Origin: Alphaproteobacteria bacterium
GTDB lineage: Bacteria > Pseudomonadota > Alphaproteobacteria > Bin95
DNA: 64,000 bases
Direction: 5' to 3'
Assembly (NCBI GenBank): GCA_022822125.1
Contig: JAJECF010000191.1
Location: 13,813 to 77,812 of the forward strand
The stretch's first letter is position 1; each line of letters opens with the position of its first letter. Of this stretch, positions 46,046 to 53,674 are shown in pieces. A program made the translations under genes and the position numbers. A model generated the notes under the pieces. That model searched no databases, was not told where the DNA came from, and saw only the letters and a list, made by a program, of their open reading frames with translations.

Positions 46046-46797
46046 CGTATATTCCTTTCAGCGGCATCCAGAGTCGCCGCCGTTTCCCGCACCGAGGCGC
46101 TGTAACCCACGAATTCGGCGAGCTCGGTTTCGGCGGCCGGCGTCTCGGCCGGGGCCGCCTTCAGAAGGCTCTCCACGCTATGCCGCAGATAGCCGACGAC
46201 CCTGGTCAGTCTCCAGAGCGCGGCCGCCGTGCCCAGCGCCGCCAGCAGGCCGCTGGCGACGAAGATCAGGACCGCGGACTCCAGCAGCTCCGTCGTCAGG
46301 CCGGCGACGATGTTGGCGAAGCGCGCCTTGCTGTAGCGCACCGCAACGCCGCCTTCCAGCTTGCCGAAATTGTTGACGACCGGCGCGCCGACAACGAACG
46401 ATTCCGGGTCTTCGATGCGCCAGACCTGACCTTCCGCCGTCCGATTGCCCTCTGTCCAGTTCCGGGGCGCCTGCGATTCTCCCCCATTCAGTTCGTTGCC
46501 GCCATGCACCAGCAGCTTGCCGCGTGAATCGAAAATGCTGACGGACTGGAGTTCCGGATAGTCGCTGACCAGCGTATCCACCATCGCCCTGCTTTCCGCG
46601 ATATCCTTGAGCGGCAATCCCAGATCCACCGCCTGCCGCAGCCGGCGCGAGGTATCGAGTGTGACGACCGAGACCCTCGAATCGTCGAGCCCGCGCAGAA
46701 TATCGGCGAATTTGTGCTGATTGAGCAGGATCATCAACGCCATCGTCACCGCAAAGGCGCAGAGAAAACCCAGATTCAGGACAACCAGCAACCTCAC
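46042..46797 (-). CDS. Small membrane sensor (paralogue 1, NNFGK type)
   Basis: 251 residues from GTG 46797, whose GTGA overlaps the ATP-grasp stop. TM at ~3-25, a periplasmic Cache-like domain (26-170), TM at ~172-195 and a short cytoplasmic tail (to 251) with no catalytic domain. Diagnostic blocks: DLGLPLKDI at 58-66, SIFDSRGKLL, and VGAPVVNNFGKLEGGVAV from 136. The paralogue at 52826-53563 has the same blocks, the first beginning at the same residue number. Probably binds a ligand and hands the signal to the adjacent sensor-MFS protein. No family name known to me. Confidence 0.8.
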   Translation of the reverse strand: MRLLVVLNLGFLCAFAVTMALMILLNQHKFADILRGLDDSRVSVVTLDTSRRLRQAVDLGLPLKDIAESRAMVDTLVSDYPELQSVSIFDSRGKLLVHGGNELNGGESQAPRNWTEGNRTAEGQVWRIEDPESFVVGAPVVNNFGKLEGGVAVRYSKARFANIVAGLTTELLESAVLIFVASGLLAALGTAAALWRLTRVVGYLRHSVESLLKAAPAETPAAETELAEFVGYSASVRETAATLDAAERNIR

Positions 46798-47804
46798 GCC
46801 GCCAGCGCTCCCTGGCGCTGCAGGCTGTAGCAAAGGAAATGCTCGATCATGGCTGCATGGGATACGCCCGCAGCGTCGGCACCGATATTCATCGACATGA
46901 CAGTCGCCAGATTGCAGGTGACATTGAATTCCAGCAAACGGAAGGACCTGTCCGGCGCAACCCGGAAATCGACCCGCATATAATCGCAGGGTTGAACCAG
47001 TCTCGAAAACGCCAGCGCCGCCTGCCTGAGCTCTTCGCAAAGCAGCGCATCTTCGAAAGGCTCCCCCCGCTTTCCGGGGTCCAGGAAACGCTTCTGACGC
47101 TCGGTCTGCACGCCTTCGCGCAACTCGGAGTGATTGGCGACCGGATGCAGCGCGATAGGCCCGCCCAGAACCGGAACGGTCACATCGAGGCCGGGCGCCA
47201 GGGCCTCGATCAGCACCTCCTCGCCAACGGCCAGCAGAGCCGACGCCCGCGTCCGCGCTTCCGTCCAGTTGTCGCAGATCGATCCCTCGTCGACACCTTC
47301 CGAATTAGCTCCGAAGCGGGGCTTGACGAAATAGGGTCCCTCGAAGGCCGGCGGTTCGTCCAGATCGGATTCGGCGACCGCCACAGCCCCTTCCGGCACA
47401 GGCAGGCCTGCGGCCCGCGCCATCAGCTTGGTGATCCACTTGTCCTCCGCCATGGCGCGGACATTGGGCGGACTGCCGAGATAAGGCACGCCGGTGCGCG
47501 CGCAGAGCGACGACACCAGGATTTCGGGATTGCGGACAGGCTCGCGATTGTAGATCTGGAAGATGTAGTCCGGTGCAGGGCCGCTGCGCATGCGCTTCTC
47601 GAATGCCTCCAGACCGGCGCAGGGCTCCACCCTCCGCGCCAGGCCGCGCAGCACCGAAAGCACTTCGAATTTGGTGTAGAGTTCGCGCCCGTAGCGCGGA
47701 TGGACCTTCGGTGGCGGCTCGCTCCAGTCTTCCGCATATTTGGCGAGAAACAGGATATCCAACTCCCGACGCCGATCCGGGCCGATTTGTAGCAGCTTTA
47801 ACAT
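46794..47804 (-). CDS. ATP-grasp ligase (D-Ala-D-Ala-ligase-like), paralogue 1
   Basis: 336 residues from ATG 47804 (a TTG at 47837 is an alternative). The ATP-grasp region has GPYFVKPRFGANSEGVDEGS and, near the end, VDFRVAPDRSFRLLEFNVTC, giving the Asp, Glu and Asn metal ligands; the NxxPG of true Ddl is replaced. AEDKWITKLMARAAGLPVP is the conserved ATP-binding helix. Such enzymes join a carboxyl to an amine through an acyl phosphate. The paralogue at 48907-49935 has the same blocks. It is coupled to the small sensor and starts 44 bases from the divergent SBP gene. Substrates unknown. Confidence 0.82.
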   Translation of the reverse strand: MLKLLQIGPDRRRELDILFLAKYAEDWSEPPPKVHPRYGRELYTKFEVLSVLRGLARRVEPCAGLEAFEKRMRSGPAPDYIFQIYNREPVRNPEILVSSLCARTGVPYLGSPPNVRAMAEDKWITKLMARAAGLPVPEGAVAVAESDLDEPPAFEGPYFVKPRFGANSEGVDEGSICDNWTEARTRASALLAVGEEVLIEALAPGLDVTVPVLGGPIALHPVANHSELREGVQTERQKRFLDPGKRGEPFEDALLCEELRQAALAFSRLVQPCDYMRVDFRVAPDRSFRLLEFNVTCNLATVMSMNIGADAAGVSHAAMIEHFLCYSLQRQGALAA

Positions 47805-47848
47805 TTCAAATTGGCCGGATGCATGTCGAAATTCCAAGGAGCACGGGT

Positions 47849-48910
47849 ATGATAGCCTGCAAATTCTTTACCGGCAACGCAGCGGACCCGCCTCCCATGT
47901 TACGAGTGATCTTGCTGGCGTTCGCTATCTTGACCGTCGTGGCGCCGGCTTCCCAAGCAGAGCCTTTTACCGTCTATATGATCGTACATCGCGCCGGGTC
48001 GGGCGCGGATGACGGCTTTCGCGACTATCTGACAGTGAACGGCGTCGATGCCAATTTCATTCTTCGCGACATGGAGAACGACCGATCCCGCCTTCCGGGT
48101 TATGTCGAGGAGATCAAGACGCTCAGGCCCGATCTCGTCTATACCCAGACGACCTCGGTGACGCGCGCGGTTGTCGGCCGGCTGCAAGAAGCGGACCCCG
48201 ACAAGCATGTCCTCGATATTCCCGTCGTGTTTTCCATGGTCTCCTTTCCTGCCCGGTCGAAGCTGGTGCCCCAGCCTCCGGACGCGGCAGCGCCGATGCT
48301 CTCTAAGCGCAACCTGACCGGCGCCAGGCATGTCGTCTCGAACCTTGTGCGCCTCAACGCCATGCGCACCTACATGCCTTTCGAGAAGCTCGGCATGCTC
48401 TACGACAAGAGTTCGGGCGCGCAGCGCCGTACCGAAGCCTCGATGCGGGCCCTGGTGGAAGAGGCCGGCATCGAATTCGTCTCCGACAGCCCTACGGAAC
48501 CCAAGGTGGAGCGCGACCCGGCCCAGATCGAGCCGACGCTCAGGCGCCTGAAACAGGCAGGGGTCGATTTCCTGTATATCCCGCCGTCCAATTTCTTCGG
48601 CGCTCATGCCGAACTGGTGACCCGCACCGCCACCGAACTCGGCCTGCCAACCTTCTGCGGTGTGGAAACCCTGATCCGGCAGCATTGCATGACAGGTCTT
48701 GTCAGCCCGCTTTACGCCGTCGGGCAGTTCGCCGCCTTCAAGGCAGAGCAGATTCTGACCGGCGGCAGGGATGCTGGCGACATCCCGATCGAAACGCTGT
48801 CCCGGTTCTCCTTCGTGATCAACATGGAGACGGCGCACAAGCTGAAAGTGTATCCGCCGATGGAAATCCTGCGCTTCGCGCAATTCATCAAGACCGGAGC
48901 CGATTCTTGA
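47849..48910 (+). CDS. Orphan ABC substrate-binding-like protein (PF04392 type)
   Basis: 353 residues from ATG 47849, chosen for AAGGAG 8 bases upstream; ATG 47897 gives a cleaner signal peptide (LRVILLAFAILTVVAPASQA). The mature protein resembles the ABC_sub_bind family that includes tryptophan/tyrosine-binding TrpX: segments LRPDLVYTQTTSVTRAVVG, IPVVFSMVS, and GVDFLYIPPSNFFGAH. No permease or ATPase is nearby. It is translationally coupled (TTGA) to the second ATP-grasp gene. It may deliver a ligand to the Cache-like sensors; that role is inferred from context. Confidence 0.78.
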   Translation: MIACKFFTGNAADPPPMLRVILLAFAILTVVAPASQAEPFTVYMIVHRAGSGADDGFRDYLTVNGVDANFILRDMENDRSRLPGYVEEIKTLRPDLVYTQTTSVTRAVVGRLQEADPDKHVLDIPVVFSMVSFPARSKLVPQPPDAAAPMLSKRNLTGARHVVSNLVRLNAMRTYMPFEKLGMLYDKSSGAQRRTEASMRALVEEAGIEFVSDSPTEPKVERDPAQIEPTLRRLKQAGVDFLYIPPSNFFGAHAELVTRTATELGLPTFCGVETLIRQHCMTGLVSPLYAVGQFAAFKAEQILTGGRDAGDIPIETLSRFSFVINMETAHKLKVYPPMEILRFAQFIKTGADS

Positions 48911-49935
48911 TCGCTCTGAAGCGTCTGGACGACAGACGCCGCGCTGCTCTCGAAATCCTGTATCTGGCGCCCCATGCGCCCTCTTCCGACACGCCGAAGC
49001 CCCCGGACATTCATTCCGATTACGGCGTGCAACCGGCCTACCAGTACGAAATCTGGGATGTGCTGCGGAACGGCCTGGGCCTGAATGTCCACAGCAGTTC
49101 CGATATCGACATCGTGCCCGAAGCCTTCGAAGGCCGGAACTACGTATTCTCGCTCTACAACATCGCGGCGTTTCGAAACTCGGAAATCTACCTTTCGGCG
49201 CTGACGGCGAAAGCCGGTATCGCCTGTCTCGGCGCCCCGGCCAACATTCGCGCGCTGGCCGAGGACAAATGGCTGAGCAAGCTGGCGGCGCGGGCGCTCG
49301 GATTGCCGACGCCGGCCGGGGCGGTGTTCGGTCGAGGCGTTCCCGTACGGAAGCCCGGCTTCGGCGGCCCCTATATCGCGAAGCCGCGATTCGGCGCCGC
49401 ATCGACGGGTATCGACGCCGGAAGCGCGCGGGAGGAGTTCGACGCGCTGGCGCCGCGTGTGGAGGCTCTGGGGGCGGGCATCGACGAGTGTCTGGTCGAG
49501 CAGGTCTTCGGCGAATTCGATGTGACCGTGCCGATTCTGATCGGCGACGAGGGGCCGACGGCCCTGCCGCCCGCCACCCAGACGAGCGACAGCCCGTACG
49601 GCCTGTTCACCCACCGGCAGAAACGCAAGCTCGATCCCGGCCTCACACGCGAATTTCCCGGCGACGAGCCCTGGCTGGCGCCCATCGTGGCGGATGCGCT
49701 CCGGTTCGCGCGGGCCGTTGGACCGTACGATTATCTTCGCTGCGACTTCCGGTTCGGTCCTGCGGGGCACGCCTTTCTCGAATTCAACCTCGCCTGCTCG
49801 ATAGGCGGCGCGATGGCTTTTGCGCAATCCGCGGCGCAGGCGGGCATTTCTTCGGAAGCGCTGGTCGAGCACATTCTTGCCACCAGTCTAGACCGGCAGT
49901 GGGGTCAGGGCGTGGCCGAACCGCCTCCCAGATAA
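48907..49935 (+). CDS. ATP-grasp ligase (D-Ala-D-Ala-ligase-like), paralogue 2
   Basis: 342 residues starting with TTG 48907, overlapping the SBP stop as TTGA. Paralogue of 46794-47804: LGAPANIRALAEDKWLSKL, GPYIAKPRFGAASTGIDAGS and the metal block CDFRFGPAGHAFLEFNLAC. The N-terminal ~90 residues differ from paralogue 1, which may change the acceptor. Its last 31 bases overlap the convergent SpoIIE gene. The product may be a dipeptide-like or amide molecule; no peptide synthetase or transporter other than the MFS fusion is nearby. Confidence 0.82.
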   Translation: MIALKRLDDRRRAALEILYLAPHAPSSDTPKPPDIHSDYGVQPAYQYEIWDVLRNGLGLNVHSSSDIDIVPEAFEGRNYVFSLYNIAAFRNSEIYLSALTAKAGIACLGAPANIRALAEDKWLSKLAARALGLPTPAGAVFGRGVPVRKPGFGGPYIAKPRFGAASTGIDAGSAREEFDALAPRVEALGAGIDECLVEQVFGEFDVTVPILIGDEGPTALPPATQTSDSPYGLFTHRQKRKLDPGLTREFPGDEPWLAPIVADALRFARAVGPYDYLRCDFRFGPAGHAFLEFNLACSIGGAMAFAQSAAQAGISSEALVEHILATSLDRQWGQGVAEPPPR

Positions 49936-52820
49936 CGCACGGCCACCGTGGTGATGTCGTCGCTCTGCTCGACCCCGGCGGAAAATTCCTCGACCGACGC
50001 GCGCATCGCGTCGCAAATGACGGAGGGCGAAGCGCCCGCATGGGCCGCCAGTTCGGCTTCCAGGCGTGGTTCCCCGAACTGTTCGCCCGCGTCGTTGAAG
50101 GCTTCGTTGACGCCGTCGGTATAGAGGAACAGCGTTTCGCCGGGCGCCAGCTCGGTCTCGCCTTCCTCGAAATCGAAGCCCGGCATGATCGCAAGCGCCA
50201 GGCCGGACTCCATTGGCAAGGTCGATAGCCGCCCTCCCGTGTCGATCCGGTAGGTCGGGTTGTGCCCGGCATTGGCGAATGTCACATGGCCGGTTTCGGT
50301 GTTCACGACGGCGTAGAAGGCGGTCACGAACATCATCTGCTCGTTATCGGCCTCCAGCATATCATTCAGGGCGGTCAGCACCCTGCCCGGCGACTCGCCG
50401 ATCAGCGCCGTGGCCTTGAGCAGGGTGCGCGCGATCAGCATGAAAAATGCGGCCGGAATGCCCTTGCCCGAGACATCCGCAATGACCAGCCCGATATGTT
50501 GCTCGTCGATAGCGAAGTAGTCGTAAAAGTCGCCGCCGACTTCCTTGGCCGGCAGCATCTGCGCCGCGATCTCGACAGTGCGTTGCGGCGGCGTTTCGCG
50601 CGGCAACACGGAGAGTTGCAAATCGTGGGCGATCGACAGCTCCCGCTCGATGGCGACCAACCGTTCCTTGTGCTTGAGCGCTTCCCGGAGCTCCTCGACC
50701 AGTTCGGTCAGGCGTCCGTGCTGTTCGCGGATGCGCTGCGCCATCTGCTCGAATACAAGCGTGAGGGCTTCGAATTCGTCACTCGCTCCTTCCCGCTCGA
50801 GCTGGGCCAGCTGGTCGGTCACCGCCTGGCGGGCTTCCTCGCCCACTGCCGAGGTCAGCCCGGTCATCTGCTGGCGCAGGAAGCGTTCACGCCGCCTTTG
50901 CGCCCGTCGGCGCTCTGCCGACAGGCGCTCGACTTCGCCCAGCGAACTGCGATAGGCCTCGACGGCCTTGGCGATGCGGGCGATTTCGTCCGTGCCGGCC
51001 TCCTGTTCGAGCCAGACGCCGCGCCGGCCGTCGGACAGCGCTTCCAGCACGCCGATCACCCGGTTAAGCGGCTGCAGGGAGCCGCCCAAATTGGCGTACA
51101 AGACCCAAAGCGCGATGCACGCGAAAATAGCCGTCGCGCCGAAAAAGGCGATGCGCAGCGCCTGCTGCCGCGCCGTGAGTTCGCTGACATCGGCAATCAC
51201 ATGCAGCGCGGCGAGCCGCCCGCCGTTCAGCGCCGGGATATTGGTCGTCGTCGTGGCGTAGTCACTGTCTTCAGCATCGAAACCCTGCCAGAGCGGCGGA
51301 TCGGTGCCAAAGATCAGCCCCCCTTCGCTCCCAACCAGAAACGCCTCGCCGCCGAGGACCGTCCCCGCTTCCTGGACAGCCGAGGCCAGGGGCACGCTTG
51401 CGGCGACAATCAGCACATTGCCCAGTTCCTGATCTCCGAGGACTTCGGCAACCGTCCAGACGGGCTGCCCGCCCGCGTCGATATCGCCGCCGCTTGCCGG
51501 CGTCCCGGTATCGACAATCCGCTTCGCCACGCGCGGCGACAAAGGGTTGCGCCCGACAAACAGGCGTCCTGCTGCTCCTTCCGAGGGGTCGAAGGTCACC
51601 AGCCGTTCGAGGCCGCTTCCGACAGCAAGGTCTTCGATCAGCCGCGCGGCAAGCAGAGTATCGCCGTCAAGAAGCGCGGACCGGATGCCTTCATTGGCCC
51701 GCAACGGGGCCAGCAGCCTAGCGACCGTATCCGTCTCCCGCTGCGACAGGGTCTTCCAGACTGTCTTCAGCGCTGTCTGGCGGTCTTCGCTATAGCTTTC
51801 GGCAAGCAGGCGCTCGCGGACGATGCTGCCATAGCCGAGGCCCGCGGCCAGCAGTAGCCCGGCGAGGCTGATAACCGCCGTCAGTCGAAGACGTATCGAA
51901 ACATTTCTGCCGAAGCGGCCGACTGCGGTCGGCGGCGTCGGGGGAATGTCGCGAAAGACCGGCTCCAACCGTTGGACGAGCCTCCTGCGGATGTTCTCCA
52001 GCGAGTCGCGCACTGTCCGTCCGACTGCGGCGTCGCGAGCGTCTTCGGCCTGGTCCAGGGTCTCGTCGTATCGCGTCCGGAGCCCGTGCAATACTGCATT
52101 GAACGCGCGGGCGGCATGGCCGATTTCATCCTGCTGTCCCAGATCCGCGAGCAACGCCGGGCGCCCGCCTGCAGCCTGTTCGATGCCGCCTTCCAGCCGC
52201 TGCAGGCGCCGCCCGACGCGTAATGCGAGGAAGAGCACGCAAAGCAGCCCGACAACGATGCCGACAGCGCCCGCAATGGCGAAGCCTGGCCAATTGCGGC
52301 GCAGGATGTGCGTGATGAAACCCCTTTCAACTGCGACATGCAGAAGAGCCAGCGGGTAGTCCGCGGGGCCGATCGGACGGATATCGACGGAGATATCGCC
52401 GAACGCATGCCGGGTTCGCGCCTCTGTCATGCCTCCCGCCAGGCGCCGTTCTTCGAATGCGGTGTCGGCCGACTCCAGAACCTCTCGCAGCCGCTCGTGT
52501 GTAATGCCGCTGAGATACAACGGCTTTTTGTCGGGCGAGGTCATGGCGATGAAGCGGATATCGGGATTCTCGTCGAGCGATCGCTGGAAAAACGGCTCGA
52601 CCCCGCGCAGTTTATCGAGCGGAATACCGACCTGGGCAGCGCGCTCCATCTCCGCCTTCATGGCCTGGCCGACCGCCAACGCCTTGCGGTCGAGTTCGCC
52701 TGTCAGCGGTTCTTCGGCCCATTGGTGAAAGGCAACGGTCGTCAACGCCGCCTGCAACAATGCAATGAAGACAGCAGCTACGCAGGCTTTCAGGCAGATC
52801 GTCCGCGAGAGCCGGCCCAT
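49905..52820 (-). CDS. Double-sensor HAMP protein with SpoIIE (PP2C-type) phosphatase domain
   Basis: 971 residues. TM at 11-31; periplasmic sensor with GIPLDKLRGVEPFF (65-78); TM 176-200; HAMP (~201-265); a second TM pair at 312-332 and 555-577 around a second periplasmic domain; HAMP/coiled coil (578-735); and a SpoIIE phosphatase (740-965). The catalytic metal residues are conserved: Asp764 and Asp767 (GGDFYDY), Asp782 (ADVSGKG), Asp902 (YTDGVNE), Asp954/955 (SDDITTV). Such phosphatases usually dephosphorylate an anti-anti-sigma (STAS) protein; none is in the window. It starts 5 bases after the second small sensor. Confidence 0.9.
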   Translation of the reverse strand: MGRLSRTICLKACVAAVFIALLQAALTTVAFHQWAEEPLTGELDRKALAVGQAMKAEMERAAQVGIPLDKLRGVEPFFQRSLDENPDIRFIAMTSPDKKPLYLSGITHERLREVLESADTAFEERRLAGGMTEARTRHAFGDISVDIRPIGPADYPLALLHVAVERGFITHILRRNWPGFAIAGAVGIVVGLLCVLFLALRVGRRLQRLEGGIEQAAGGRPALLADLGQQDEIGHAARAFNAVLHGLRTRYDETLDQAEDARDAAVGRTVRDSLENIRRRLVQRLEPVFRDIPPTPPTAVGRFGRNVSIRLRLTAVISLAGLLLAAGLGYGSIVRERLLAESYSEDRQTALKTVWKTLSQRETDTVARLLAPLRANEGIRSALLDGDTLLAARLIEDLAVGSGLERLVTFDPSEGAAGRLFVGRNPLSPRVAKRIVDTGTPASGGDIDAGGQPVWTVAEVLGDQELGNVLIVAASVPLASAVQEAGTVLGGEAFLVGSEGGLIFGTDPPLWQGFDAEDSDYATTTTNIPALNGGRLAALHVIADVSELTARQQALRIAFFGATAIFACIALWVLYANLGGSLQPLNRVIGVLEALSDGRRGVWLEQEAGTDEIARIAKAVEAYRSSLGEVERLSAERRRAQRRRERFLRQQMTGLTSAVGEEARQAVTDQLAQLEREGASDEFEALTLVFEQMAQRIREQHGRLTELVEELREALKHKERLVAIERELSIAHDLQLSVLPRETPPQRTVEIAAQMLPAKEVGGDFYDYFAIDEQHIGLVIADVSGKGIPAAFFMLIARTLLKATALIGESPGRVLTALNDMLEADNEQMMFVTAFYAVVNTETGHVTFANAGHNPTYRIDTGGRLSTLPMESGLALAIMPGFDFEEGETELAPGETLFLYTDGVNEAFNDAGEQFGEPRLEAELAAHAGASPSVICDAMRASVEEFSAGVEQSDDITTVAVRYLGGGSATP

Positions 52821-52825
52821 ACCCG

Positions 52826-53563
52826 CTACCCGATCCGGTCCAGACGATCAATCTCGCGCGCATCGGCGTTCATCGCGGCCAACATGCCTGCCGCGGTCTC
52901 CTGGAAGCCGACCAGTGACGATGGCGCGCCTTCGAGATCGGCCGTCCGGCCTTCCGCCATCGCCAGCAACGAGGCGTCGCTTCTCTTCAACACGACCGAA
53001 AGGGGATGCAGCGCCCAGCGGCAAAACAGGAAAACCAGCAACAGGCACACCACGAATACCCCTGCTGCGATACCGAACACCGTGACAGCCGCGCGCTCGC
53101 GCAGCGGGGCGCTGTGCCGGACTGCGCTCTCCAACAGGACGCCGCCTACAATCTTGCCGAAATTGTTGATAAGCGGGCTGCCGACGGTCACCGCCTGCTC
53201 ATCCGCCTCGATCCAGCGCCGGACCCGGTCGCCGGCTTCGACGATTGTGCCGAGGTCTGTCTGGTCGGTCGAGAACACCACCCGACCGTCTGCGTCGAAA
53301 ACCAGCAGGCGGTCGATATCGGGGTCGGCCGCCTGGATACGGTCAAGCAATGCGGCGGTTTCCGGGATCGTTTCGAGCCGAAGGCCCAAGTCTGTCCGGA
53401 CAGTGATCGCATGGGCAATCTCGTCGACCGTAAAACCGAAATGCGACGCCTTTACAGTGCGAAGTTCGCGGTCGAACGTATCCAGCGCGGCATAAACGAC
53501 CAGCGCGAGAGACAGCACGGCCCCCGCCAGTAGCGCCAGTCCCAGTTTAATCCGCAGCCTCAT
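52826..53563 (-). CDS. Small membrane sensor (paralogue 2, NNFGK type)
   Basis: 245 residues from ATG 53563. Two transmembrane segments (~5-27 and ~160-182) around a periplasmic domain with DLGLRLETI (58-66), LVFDADGRVV and VGSPLINNFGKIVGGV (127-142). The C-terminal tail (LVGFQETAAGML) aligns loosely with the tail of paralogue 1 (FVGYSASVRETA). There is no kinase or output domain. It is upstream of and probably cotranscribed with the SpoIIE sensor protein, 5 bases away, mirroring the paralogue-1/sensor-MFS pair on the other arm. Confidence 0.8.
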   Translation of the reverse strand: MRLRIKLGLALLAGAVLSLALVVYAALDTFDRELRTVKASHFGFTVDEIAHAITVRTDLGLRLETIPETAALLDRIQAADPDIDRLLVFDADGRVVFSTDQTDLGTIVEAGDRVRRWIEADEQAVTVGSPLINNFGKIVGGVLLESAVRHSAPLRERAAVTVFGIAAGVFVVCLLLVFLFCRWALHPLSVVLKRSDASLLAMAEGRTADLEGAPSSLVGFQETAAGMLAAMNADAREIDRLDRIG

Positions 53564-53674
53564 ATTGTCGGCAACTCCCGCCCGTCCGCATTCCGGCAAT
53601 CATACCGCCCTGCGACGGCTGCGCCAGCACGGGTTCGCCGTTCTGCCCGGGTAGGTTTGCGATGCTATCGGGAA

